From assembly GCA_039545295.1 (NCBI GenBank), contig BCIK01000006.1:620001-684000 (forward strand): 64,000 bases of DNA, written 5' to 3'. Below, piece after piece: positions 22,744 through 33,935 of the stretch. The first letter of the stretch is position 1. Every line of letters starts with the position of its first letter. The stretch is from Udeniomyces pyricola. Its lineage: Eukaryota; Basidiomycota; Tremellomycetes; Cystofilobasidiales; Mrakiaceae. A model generated the notes under the pieces. It was not told the DNA's origin. It was given only the letters and a program-made list of their open reading frames with translations, and did no database searches. Both the position numbers and the translations under genes were made by a program.

Positions 22744-25346
22744 ATGTCGTCTCAAGCTCCTGAGACAACCGCACCGATCGTATCCGATCTTCTCCTTCGC
22801 CAAGAGCTTGCCTTTGAGAAACGTGTTATCGAGCTCGAACGCGCCGCGTGGCAACGCGAACGCGAGCTCCTCATCAAACATGGCGATCGAATCGCCACAT
22901 CGACTGCCACTCGACCTGCTCGGGAATACCCAGTCGCATGCTTTTGGGATTTTGGTGAGTCAAACCGGTTTACGATCTTTCCTTTGTCATATTTACGGCC
23001 TGCATGTTAGAGCAGAACATCCGATCGATCCTGCGGTTGCGTTCTCGCTCGTCGTCCCTTTGTCACTTGCGATGGTCTCTAATACGTGATATTCACCTTC
23101 TTCGCTCATCGATCGCACCAAATCATCCGGATAGAAAACTGCTCGCCACCCCTTACGACCAACGCCTCGGCACTCATCAAGCACCTTCGCACGATCCTTC
23201 ACCCTTTCGGGCCGTTCGCCTTTCTGAAATGCTACCAAGACGTCGCGAGTCAGCCCGTCTTCGCGGCCGGTCTACGTGAGTCACTATTCTGTTTGGACAG
23301 TAATTTTAGGCCTCGAGTCTTGGTTCAGATAACACACCGGAGAATTGAGACCTAAACAACGGGAATGAGAAATTTAATAGCTGACTCGAAGAATCTTGAT
23401 CTCTTGCACGTTCTGTGATTTCAGGCTCAGGGCTCGAGGCGTGTGGGGTTGAAGTTCGTGATTGCGGGAGATGGGGCAGAAAGGTGAGCATTCCAAGCAC
23501 TCATCTATTCTGGTTAGTTATTGTTCCTGATGATGACTGAACGGAGTATCCGTCCTTGGGTGTACAGGACGTTGCCGATCATCACATCATGGCCGATATC
23601 GCTACCTTTGCTCTCGACAATCCTGCTCCAGCTACCATCTGCCTCATCAGTGGCGATAAAGTGAGCCCAATCTTGCCCTTTCCAACACGCCCATGCCAGC
23701 CTTGGTGGTTAAATTCATGTGTTTTTTGTATCTTCGATGTGCAGGACTTTTCCTATCTGTTGGCTCAGCTTCGAAATAGGTCAGCATCTTGATCTTTGTA
23801 AATCGAGAATAGAACAGTTCTTCCGGGCAAGGCCTGCGACGAACACCTTTCTGATCATGAGTACTTCTACAGGAAATACAACATTCTCATCATTGAATCT
23901 CCCGTTGGAGGTGAGGCATCTTAATCTGTTTCCACAAACACTCCCTGTGGTCCTAGCCTCCTTCGCTGACCCAAGCATCCTTCTTCGTCTTCTGCAGCGG
24001 CCGAGGAGTTGAAATCCTCCCAAACGGCCGGCCCGGTGCTTAAGTGGCGAGACGTCCTACGTGACGCCGGATGCGCCAGGCCGTCAACCGCTGTGGTCGT
24101 TCCAACCGATACTCAACCGCAGGTCGCACTCGACGCGGCCACGCTCGCGACTATCGATGCCTCGTCGAGCTATGCAACTCCGCGTAGAAAGCGAGCCAAC
24201 TCAGATTCGAGTGTCGTCAGTCCACACGTCCAGGCGTATGCCAACAAGAGCTCTCTGACGGCTCAGAAGCCCTCGTACGCGCGAGCCTCTCCGTCATACA
24301 CTCAGACTGGTCGCAATACTGCTGCTGCTTCATCTGATGCAACTAGCAGCGTGACCTCTCGATTCCAAGCCCTCGTCGACGTTCTCAAGGAGCGACCCTC
24401 GGACCCTCCTCCTCTCAGGTCTTTTGTTTCGCCTCTCATCCCTCAGCGCGACCAAGGTGCATATGCTCGACTTGGTGTCAAAACCTGGCGAGAATACTTA
24501 GACCTTGCCGTCTCCGCAGGCGTCGTCCAGATTGGCGTCGGAGATCGAGCGGGGACCGAATGGGTGCGACTGAAGCCATCGCCCACGGCCACAACGACGA
24601 CAACGACCACGAACGGTGCCTCGCCATCGGTCTCGACGCCCAAGCTTGTCCGTATGCCATCGAAGACCAAGCTTTCAGCCTCAGCTCTCGCCGTCGGCGT
24701 TTCCACTCCTTCCATCGCCAGCATCGTCAGCACTACCCCTCGCAAGCACGTTCTGCCAAAGCTACTTTCCATGAACAACTCGCCCGAGACCGTTCAATCC
24801 TTCGCCAACCAAACTTATACCCCCCTCATCGAGCTCCTATCCTCGATGCCTGCCCAACCTGCCCCGCTTCGCTACATCGTCTCGACCCTCCTCTTCCTCG
24901 AACACCCCGAAATCCAGAGTCAATTTGGCTGGAAGAGCTACGTCTCGACGGCCCAGGACCTTGGGATTGTCTCGCTGGGCGGTGGCTTACGATCACATGA
25001 AGGTGGTCCTGAGACCATCACCCTTCTTAAACCTCGCGTGTCGCCTTCGCCCCCTGCCTCTTCGACGAGCCCTCCTTTTGCGACGCATACTGCCGAGCTC
25101 TTTGCGCCCCTCATCGACGTCGTCAGCAGCTTGCCTGCTCCTTTGGACACGAACAAGGTCGCTGCTTTGAGTCGCAACAAGCTCGCTTTCATGCTCGTCG
25201 AGCAGGATCCAAACGTCTTTGCGGGCGTCGGTGCGTCGGATAAGGTGTCGTACTTCGAGCTGGCGAGGAGGATGGGCGTTGCCCGGCTGGGTGCACCCAA
25301 GGATGGTGGAAGAGAGTGGCTGACACTTAGAAAAGTGGGTGATTAA
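22744..25346 (+). CDS. NYN-domain RNase-like protein with three OST-HTH (LOTUS) repeats
   Basis: MARF1/limkain-like architecture, 641 residues. Exons 22744..22954, 23135..23275, 23425..23483, 23568..23660, 23745..23779, 23873..23910 and 23998..25346. The intron 1 junction G|AA yields VACFWDFENCSPP, the NYN (PIN-like nuclease) start. Acidic residues recur in ADHHIMADI and LISGDKDFSYLL, consistent with a metal-dependent active site. The domain covers about residues 63-205. Three OST-HTH-like units follow at about 315-388 (RFQALVDVLKERP...GVKTWREYLDLA), 466-545 (YTPLIELLSSMP...GWKSYVSTAQDLG) and 560-640 (FAPLIDVVSSLP...KVSYFELARRMG), each ending in a W/TLLK-type strand. OST-HTH modules bind RNA, including G-rich RNA. 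A Ser-rich linker joins NYN and repeat 1. A donor at 25335 (AAAA|GTGGGT) could instead splice into the next ORF (see next entry). Confidence 0.88.
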
Positions 25347-25378
25347 AGCATCATAAAGTCGACGCTCGCCTGCCCATC

Positions 25379-26571
25379 ATGCTGCGTTTCCAGACAAGAC
25401 GTTCCGCAGTGCTCATCAAAACTCACCCTTTTCTCCATTATGTTGCCCCCTCTGATTAGGAATACCGAGCGTATGCGTCCATGCGGACCTCAGCTTCTAC
25501 CTCACGTTCACGACTTGCCTCGGTCGAGAGCTCTTCGTCGGCCATCGATTCACCGCGTGCGGTTGCAGCGAGCACTCCAACCCCTTCCGTGTTTTCCAAC
25601 GCCACGTTTGACTTTGCGCGTGCCAGCCCTGCTCCTAACTCCCCCTCTCCTGCCACTGCCGTTAGTACGACCGACGGGCTTTCCACTCTGTTCTCTAAAT
25701 CCCTCAACCTCACCACGCCCTCGACGCCCTCTGGTTTGTCTTCTGACACGCCTACAAGACCCTCACCGCTCTCACGGCTCTCATTTTCATCTGCAGCTGA
25801 GCCCTCTTCGATCTCGCCCGTCGGTCCAGTCGTCCCCGAGGCCAGCAGCTCGACCTCGCCTGTCTCAACCTCTCCCCTCGCCTCGGTGGCGCCCCTGATT
25901 GCCGATGCCTCCCTTCCTGAACCATCGACCGCCGACATTTCCTCACCCTCAACTCTCACCTCCACAGACTCCCCAACAGACGACGCCGATTTTCACCGGA
26001 TCGTCGTCGGCTGCACATTCCCTCGCCTCGTCTCGTCTAAACAGTTTTCAGAGCTCCTCGCTCACGTGCTTCCTTTGACCGGCGCGTTTGTGGATGAGCC
26101 GTCCAAGTGGAGCAACGAATCGTTCCCAGTGGTGAACGAAGACGACGATCTCATGACGGTGTTTTCCCTTCGGTTCATCGATGATGAAGCGAAAGACAAG
26201 GCGATCGAGGTCTTGAGCTCAGGTATCGGTGCGTTTGATTGCTTTTCCATTTTTCATTCCCCAACCCTTTTTCTTTCGGACTCTCGGTCCATTTGTATCT
26301 TCTTCCTTGACCTCTCTTCGCCTTTGGATTCAACTGAGTCGATGACATTGTCAATTAGACTCATGCTTACTTTCCCGTTCTTTTCCATCTTTTCCCCTCC
26401 TACTTGTGTTCTCGTTTTGTGTACCTCTGGCGGCTTTGGATGCGTTTCGAGCAGAGTTTAAAGGGATCAAGGTGGATTGCTCGACTGATCTCGACAAGTA
26501 CGATCCCAACACATGATCGATTCAATGTCACTATCATTATTGTTCTATTATGTCGTTTCCGTAGACTATAA
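25379..26571 (+). CDS. Unknown protein, or C-terminal extension of the NYN gene
   Basis: Not recognised. As a separate gene: exons 25379..25408, 25460..26228, 26455..26497 and 26565..26571, 282 residues. The first ten residues MLRFQTRRSA join to EYRAYASMR, which would suit a mitochondrial targeting peptide. Residues 20-175 are Ser/Thr/Pro-rich. A compact C-terminal segment (about 185-280) has alternating strands and helices (FHRIVVGCTFPRL, FSELLAHVLPLTGAF, FSLRFIDDEAKDKAIEVL). The last exon carries only seven bases. Only 32 bp separate it from the upstream stop, too little for an ordinary promoter. The alternative is an intron 25335..25459 that fuses it to the NYN/OST-HTH protein (910 residues). 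The sequence does not decide between the two; the fused form seems at least as likely. Confidence 0.55.
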
Positions 26572-27045
26572 TCTGCTGAATCTTACGGGCTGTTATGGCG
26601 GTACTGGGGCGTACTGGCAAAATCGAAAAACGATCGAGAGGCACGACCTCTTTTTGGTTTAATCATGATGTACAAATTTGGGGACATTTCGGATGGAGGC
26701 GTGGACTTTGAGCTAAATGAGTGTTTGCTGGAGGCTCGAAGCTTGAAGCGGAGAAGGACGAAGTCATTCGATGGCTCTGGTCGTACCTGGTCGGTCCGTT
26801 TCATGATAATAGACATGACCTGGCTCTCCCGCAGCATCCTCGCAGGGAAACGTCGGCGGGCCGGTTAAGAAGGAAGCCGGTCCTTCTTTCCGGACGACCC
26901 CTCACTCCTACACTCCGTCCATTACACAAGTCAACTCCATCCTCCTCATCAGCTGCTTCTCTTCGTTCTGGTTTCACGACATCCATCCCATCCATCTCTC
27001 TCGCTTTTCCAGTAACATCACCACTATCGTCAAAATAGGTTCACC
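26572..27045. other. Intergenic upstream of the Nudix gene
   Basis: 474 bp; no exon supported. A small ORF at 26665-26868 has no recognisable feature and is taken as chance. Confidence 0.55.
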
Positions 27046-28767
27046 ATGCTTCCGCTCCCTCAGGATCTGCTCTCCAACCTCCCGATCGAGACCCTCCAAG
27101 CCCTTGAGAACCTGCACGCATATCATCCACCTCCATCGGACTCCCGAATCGACCTCCTTCATCAGCATCGTCGCAGACCTGCAGACGATACGTCGATCCC
27201 GATCAGCATAACGATTCCGCGTCGACGTCGAGCAGCTGTCCTTATCGCGCTCTTTGTTGGTCGTCAAGGAGATCTCTACGTTCTTCTGAGTCGACGGTCG
27301 TTGCGTCTTCGGTCGTACCCTGGTGATGTCTCGTTGCCTGGGGGTAAGATGGAACCAGGCGACGAATCCATGGAACAGACAGCGGTTCGTTCTTACGCAA
27401 TCCCAGAGAAGAAGCAGCAGAAGAAGAAGAAAAACATCCCAACCTCGTTTGACCTACCACGTCAAAGAGACTGATTGTTCTGAAGATGCGATGTCTCTCT
27501 ACATAGCGTCGGGAAGCATTTGAAGAGATTGGTCTTCCATTGGACCCAACGAGGGTGGTCTACCTGACGTCGCTCGAGCCCATGTTGTCCCGAGATAGCT
27601 TGTTCGTGACTCCGTAAGCAGTTGGTCTTTCTCTCCCCCCCCCTCCCCGCATCTTACCTCAAGGAAGAGGTTGGTTGATGAAAGAGACAAGTTGGCTAAA
27701 CTTTTGCCTTGTTCGATGGGTGGGGGTTGATGTTGGCAATTCTTCAGGGTTGTTGTCCTAGTGACGGATCAGACAGTTCAGGTTCGCTTCAATCGTCCTA
27801 GAATATCGACATGTCATTTCGATTCGCCCATGGCTCCCACGACTCACAACCCCTTGCACTTCTTTTTTCCTTACTGATCTAAATCTCCTTCCTCTGCCAC
27901 TTACATCTCTCTAGCCTCTGCTCAACTCTCACGAAGTCTCTGCTATCTTTGCTTTGAAGCTTGCTTCGTTCCTCTCCGAAAGCAATCCCTATCCCCCACC
28001 GGCACAAGCCTCAACAACTATCAACCCCACCCCTGATCCATCCTTATCCAGTCCATCATCCTCACTTAACCAAGCCAATGCATCATCCCTCTCATCTCAC
28101 ACTCCGTCGGCTAACCTTCCTACCGTCATTGCTCCAGAAGTTCGAGAATGGCTCGTCGACCTCGATCGATTCCATGATTATCGAGATATCCCCTGGGGGA
28201 AACGTCACGTGCGGATCCATCGGTTCTTGACTAACAAAGAGAAAGGGGGCATCGTCAATGATGGGGCTTTAAAACCTGTCCAAGGATTTACTGCGTTCGT
28301 ATAGCGATTCTATTCCGTGCTGTGCGCAAATGCATGACCGAGCATCGTTCGACTTGTTTTGAGTGTATTACAAGCAATAATGATCCGATTATCTCTCTCC
28401 CCCCCCCCCCCCTCTTGCTTGACTCCGGTCGGCCTGTCAACATTCATTTCTTGTCGTCAACCCATGCAACGATCCCCTTTCCAGATCGATCCTCATCCAG
28501 ACCGCTCGGATAGCCTATGGACGTCCACCGACGTTTGCTCAGTTCGCCGAGGGTGAACTACCCATGACGACTCGGATCAGCGATCTGCTGGATGATGAGG
28601 AAGAACGGAGACGGAGGAGTGCTATCGAACGGACCACCATCACGGACCGTCGGTCTGCTAAGGGACGGGCAGGGAAATCCCTCGCCAGTGACGACCCTGA
28701 TCGCAGCGGGATAGAGAAGGGCGTCCGCACTTTGGCATCAGGAATGAAATCGAGGAGTCGGTTGTAG
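27046..28767 (+). CDS. PCD1: Nudix hydrolase, CoA diphosphatase (NUDT7/NUDT8/PCD1 type)
   Basis: Hydrolyses CoA or oxidised CoA to 4'-phosphopantetheine and ADP in the family; peroxisomal or mitochondrial in relatives. Exons 27046..27384, 27507..27613, 27748..27781, 27915..28294 and 28485..28767; 380 residues. The UPF0035-type Nudix signature is assembled across the first intron: LPGGKMEPGDESMEQTA | RREAFEEIGL (about residues 95-122), with the metal-binding REAFEE. Downstream strands VVVLVTDQTVQ and NSHEVSAIFALKL fit the fold. Exon 4 carries a Ser/Pro-rich insert of about 60 residues before RDIPWGKRHVRIHRF. The last junction GC|A gives GFTASILIQTA, typical of the C-terminal strand-helix. The Arg/Asp-rich tail has no evident targeting signal, so the compartment is open. 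Length exceeds the usual 230-340 because of the insert and tail. Confidence 0.88.
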
Positions 28768-29076
28768 GGAAAGCTTTAACATGTCCGACCCGATTGCATG
28801 AGAACCCGTCCTGATGATCCCATATGGGCTGGATAGAATCTTTGGACTCCTTCAATTAGGAGAGTCCTCAGCTGACATGAAGCGAAACCCTTCGACGACA
28901 CAGCAAACTTACTTACTCCATCCATATGACAGCCAAGGGCTATGGTGCAACATCCGCCCATTTCTTAATGGCTAAATATCGGCCGACACATCGAGTGTTT
29001 TTCTTGTTAGAGTTGTTTATTATTATCATTATTATTATTCTTCTTCTTCCTTAACCTACAAAGCCCGCGTTCGTCG
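28768..29076. other. Convergent 3' flanks of the Nudix gene and CLR2
   Basis: 309 bp, A/T-richer towards 29010-29050 (TTATTATTATT run). No exon supported. Confidence 0.6.
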
Positions 29077-32000
29077 TCACACCAACATCAATACCTCGTC
29101 CTCGTCTTCTTCCGAATTTAACCTGAATCTCTTCACCCTTCCATCCTCGTTATGACAATCTTCCTCTTCCCCTCCTAATTTTCTCTTTGTCCCACCCGCA
29201 ATCTCTCCAACACCCCGACCGTCACTGGTCCTGTTAAGACTCATCAGCCGCCGCGACGCCTGATCTAATCCAGTTTCTCCTCCTCCTCCTCCTTGGTTCC
29301 CCCCTGCTCTCCTCCCCCTTTCAATCTCGACCCCTTCCTCATCGACTTCGACAATCTCGTTGCTGGAATCCTCATCCTCCACTTCCTGGACCGTTTGTAC
29401 TTGGATGAGTGGTATCCCATCGGTCCAGCCTCCGACAACAACCGGTTCCTTCTCTTCTACCACCCTCTCCTCTTCTACTACCTTCTCTTCTGGTACCCTC
29501 GATTCATTGCCTAGATTACGGACCTCACCCTGTTCCTCCCTGTTCGTCACCATCTCCGCGATCTTCTCCTCTAGGACCTTCTCCTCCTCAAGTCGTACCG
29601 CCTCCTCCGCCTCCTCCTTCCCGAGAAGACTCCTCTTCTTCTCAGTACCCATTTGCTCCCTAACCTCCTTCTGCTCCTGCTCCACTACGCTCGCCGACGT
29701 CGTCGGATCCTCAACCGGACCTCCCACAACTCTCCTCTCATCCTCCTTCCTTCCTCTATCCTTTTCGGCTTGATCGTCATTCCGCCTCTCACCCTCCTTT
29801 CCATCGACATGTCCTCTCCCTCCTTGCAAAAGTCCCTCCAATCGATCCTTCTTCAAACCCAGACACTCGAGTACAGCCGTGACACTCCCCCCATCTCCTA
29901 CACTAGAGCCTTCATTCCTCACTTCCACCTCCGTCTCTTCCCCAACCTTGTGCTGAGAAACCGCCGGGACTATCTCCTGCCCCATCCCACCCATCTTCCC
30001 CTCCCCCTTCTCCTTCTCCTCCGCTTCTCTCAGCTTCCTCCTTTCCCTCGCTTCTATATCCACCAGCATCTCCACCACGACCTCCACCCGATCCTCTGGA
30101 GTTTCCCATCGATCCTTCCGTCTCTTCTTTCTCGACCGGGCCGACGATCCTTCACTCCATTCATCCTCCTCATCCTCCTCGTCGTCTTCTTCTTCCAGCA
30201 TCTTCCTTTCCTCTCTCGCGACCAACTCCCGCTCGGCCCTCCACAGATTCCTCATTCGGTTCTGAGCGTACGTCAAGCCATCGACGATGCATGCCGCCCG
30301 ATTCGGTTTGAGATGTAAACACCCCATAGCTACGATCGTCTCATCTTGGACCGTCTCGCCTTCATCCAACCCCGCAGCAGCAGCCGCCGAGCCCTCATCG
30401 ACGACTTCTCCCGCCAGCGATTTGACTTTCGCTTGCATTTCCCTCCAAGCTTCCTTTGCTTCCCTCTCTGCCTCTTGTTTCCACTTGTCCTCCTCCCCCT
30501 CCTCATTTCCACTCCGATCGATCTTGCGGTTGGTGGGACGAATGAGATTGGCCGATGTCGCTTGAACGTCCCTTTCGAGTTCAGGGTACCACCTCCCGGC
30601 GATATCGAGGAGACCCACCACGATCTCCGTCCCGGGTGGATGAACCGGTCGGAACCGTTTCGAGGGACCTCCCGGTGCCGGAGGAAGGCTCGTGAGGGGC
30701 GCATGCGTATGCGATGGAAGGATCGAGAGGAAATCCCGTAGGGTGTGCTTCGGAGCGTCGTCTGCTGTGGATGAGGATGGGATCTTGGTAGCGGGATGAA
30801 TCGTCCCCCCCGCCGACGACGCTTCCTCGTTGATGACTTCGTAGAGAACTCCCATGACAGCTCCGGAATCGACCTCGACGTCCTCGCCCCTTGACTGAAC
30901 ACCTCGTTTCTTGCCCTGCATAGCCGTCGGGCCGACACTAGAAGTTCGCTTGACAATGCCGAGGACGCGGAGAAAGAGTGGATGATGCCAACTGGCTTGG
31001 CTATCGAGAGAAGCGGAGGCGGAAGAGGCAGGTGGGAGGAGGTTGAGGTCGGAGAGGTCGGCGTGGGTGAGTGTCAATCGAACCATGTCTTCGAGCCAGA
31101 CACGCTCGGCTCCAAGCCTAGGTTTGTCAGAAACCGTTGCGAGTGCACGAAATCATGGTGATTTGACGAGACAACGGAACCAAACGAGAGGAAAAGAAGA
31201 AGAAAACAAAGAAGGAAGGAAGAAAGGAAAGATATAAATGGTTAGCGCAGGCGATTGATGTCGAATGTCATCTCTCTGATTGAAACAATCCTACCAAAGT
31301 CCCTGATGATGCTTGCCTTCCCAGCCCGTCAATCCTGCCTCAAGAGGCTTTGGCATGGGGTTTGTCATTAGCCATGCTGTTTCATTCACCCACAAGACAA
31401 ACAGAGCGAGAGTGAAACAAATTTCATTGTGCGTCATTAATGTCGGTCATGCCAATTGTATACTCCTTTCCTCAAGAAGATATCCTGTTCTTGATCACTC
31501 ACCTTTCTGACAGAGCTCTGCCGCCGTCAACGCAATAGCAAAACTCGCAATCGCCATAGACCAATCCGCACTGACGACCTCCAACTTCGGCCTGTCCGGC
31601 CCGGTCGAGGCGTTCAGCGTTCGGCATGATCCGAGGGCATTCTTGAGCGAGGCAGTGATGTCGACCGAGGGAGTATAAGCGAGGAAAGGGAAGAGGGTCT
31701 TCTGAGGATATCGTTTGATGCTGCCACAGGTTGACCGATAGCGTAACGACATTGACCGATAGCACAACGACATACCCAATCAATCAATATGTCCCAATGA
31801 AGGTATATTTAGATGATGATAGCAAGGAAAAGAAAAGAAAAGGACAATGAATACTCACTGATGGACGCCGACAGCATGGCACATGTATTCCCACTCCTCC
31901 TCACCCGTCAAAGAGGAACTTTTGGGGACGACGCACGTCTCCTGGATGATAGCAGGCCAAAAGTCAATCCGAGATGGCCCGTCCGGTTGAAGGATGGCGG

Positions 32001-33520
32001 GGATACGGATCCAGACCAATTCGCTGTGACCTGTACAAAGCGACGCATTCATTCTGTGAGAAAGAGAGTCCATGTCTCTCTGCTTATGAAAGAACCGGGC
32101 AAATGACTTTGCGAGGAGCGAAGGGCAATACGAACGAAATCTTCTTCCTTTGTCTTTTCTCCAGTCGCCGAGGTCCCCCAACCTCACAGCATGCACGAAG
32201 TTTTGACTCGGAAATTCGGTCAGATCTCTCTGGGACCTATCTTGCTGGATACGAGTAAACCAAAGGCGTGCTGGTGATTCGATGGGCAAGAGCGATGTTG
32301 GCTGTGTCGACATCGACGTATGATTGAGTGAAGGTGCCATGTCGTCCGCGTCGGCAGAGTAGGTGCTGGCGATACGATCGCGACCACATAGACTGATGGA
32401 TAAGTGTTGCAAACATGAATGTATAGACGACAGTTAGCCACGCTAAAATAGTCCTGTCGCAGATATGAAACGAGGACGAACCTGCAGCGACAGGCAGCCT
32501 TTGATTTCGGGTCCTGCATAAGCCAGACAGCATGAGGAGCGAATGCCTTGGGGTTTGCTGGCAAGAGGAACCAGAACGTGAATATCGTTGGCAGATACCG
32601 ATTTTTTTCCATCATTGCTAGCCATGATCACTCTTCTCGGCCCACGCTTCACAGTCGCACGCGATGATGACGTACTGTATTTCTTTCCATCTCTGTTAAC
32701 AGCCAAAGCCGAAGGAATTAGTAACCTTGCGCAATGATCAACCGAGTATGATTGCCGACTTGCGTCATAGCAAGCAGGTTCATCCCTTTGAAACTCACGG
32801 GCGTCCGAACAGAACGTAACCCTTCCTCTGCCTCTTTAGCTCCTCGTCTGTTGGTCTCACTAGTTGCTTCTGCCATGAGAACAGGCGATATCCTCTTGGT
32901 AAAGACGCGATAGCATACTGGACGTTGGTTTCTGAGTAGTGAAAGTGTAGTTATTTCCAGAGATAAAGAATGGTGTCAGGTGAGGATTGAGGAAGGGGGG
33001 GAGGAGGTGAAGACACAAGGCAAAGGCGTGTGTGTAGACATGACCCTTTCGTCAGTCACGTTGTGGGACCGCGCATACGCAGGTGGCGCGACAGTGTTAT
33101 TACGAACCAAGTGTGAGACCATTCTGTTCAGCCATAAATCTTCCCAACTTATACGTCCAGAATTGGGGACTGATGTGACATGCGATAATGTGTGACTACG
33201 GTAGATGAGCATTGGACGCGGTGCACAAGGGTCCGCGTGAGACATATTGAGTACGAGACCGGGAACTGAGAGGAGAAGTCAAGGAGCCGGAACTGACAGA
33301 TCGAGTACGGGTAGATAGTACTTGTTCAGTACGGGGTCTACAACATTGGTTTGGGGCCAGGTGGAGCTGGAGCCTATATGTGAGAGTTTGGATTCGATAA
33401 AAGATGATATCGGTCGCGTCCAACGAGGAGTGTGAGTTGATAGTCATCGCGTCGACGAAGTGTCGACCGGGGTTGAGCGTTGGACTTGCCATCGGATCTC
33501 GTGAACGCGTAGACGGGCAT
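29077..33520 (-). CDS. CLR2: CLR2-like transcription-silencing protein (SHREC subunit family)
   Basis: Homologue of fission yeast Clr2, a nuclear heterochromatin factor of the SHREC complex. Eleven exons: 33520..33490, 33373..33322, 33195..33104, 32931..32799, 32692..32676, 32557..32482, 32392..32136, 32030..31859, 31720..31503, 31376..31295, 31117..29077; 1056 residues. The N-terminal domain is visible: FTRSDG|SSSTWPQTNVVDP, ISWEDLWLNRMVSHL, YAIASLPRGYRLF, YVLFGRP, then NPKAFAPHAVWLMQDP. The C-terminal domain has HSELVWIRIPAI, RIDFWPAIIQE, KTLFPFLAYTPS and HHQGLWLGAERVWLEDMVRL. Intron 1 must be GC-AG (G|GCAAGT) to give RSDGSS, and exon 5 is a 17-nt micro-exon. The exon 2/3 junction is the weakest. 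The last exon adds about 400 Glu/Lys-rich coiled-coil-like residues. A TAG lies in frame just upstream of the ATG. Confidence 0.88.
31731..31772 (+). repeat. Direct tandem duplication, 2 x 21 bp, in a CLR2 intron
   Basis: Units 31731-31751 and 31752-31772 (ttgaccgatagc...aacgaca) differ at two positions. They lie just inside the intron 31721..31858, next to its 3' splice site. Confidence 0.85.
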
Positions 33521-33935
33521 CCGACTGTCACGCTATCGAGAGATGAGTCCAGATGAGAGGACGACACGTGCTGAGGAAAGGCGATGACGGTGGTGACGAT
33601 GATGTTGCTGTTGCTGTTGACGTTGAGCTAGGTCGATACCATGTATTGACGGTGGTTGAGAGTCGATATTCGTCGTCATGGGAGTGTTCTCTCGATCACG
33701 TGGCGTGCCGCACAGCCCATGAGCCAGCATAGCCAGTGACGCCTGCGTGCGGTTTCGATTCCCCCTTCATCGTCATTCATCATCATTCGGCCACCTGGTA
33801 TTACCGCCTCGTCTTCATTTTCCGATCTGGCTCGCTGCAGAGTGTGAGTCTTACCTGCTTCATCGCACAATTCACCTCACGTCCTCAAGACTGACGTCAC
33901 ATCCTTTCTTTCGTCTCTCAGCTCGTCGATCCCTC
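33521..33935. promoter_or_regulatory. Divergent promoter CLR2 / mitochondrial membrane protein
   Basis: 415 bp between ATGs. Contains CAA/ATG trinucleotide-like sequence (33590-33640). A probable 5'UTR intron of the rightward gene runs 33844..33921 (GTGAGT...CTCAG), ending 14 bp before its ATG. Confidence 0.5.

Noticed and set aside
29653..30318. 221-codon plus-strand ORF opposite CLR2
   Set aside because: Leu/Pro/Ser-rich reverse translation of the Glu/Lys-rich CLR2 tail.
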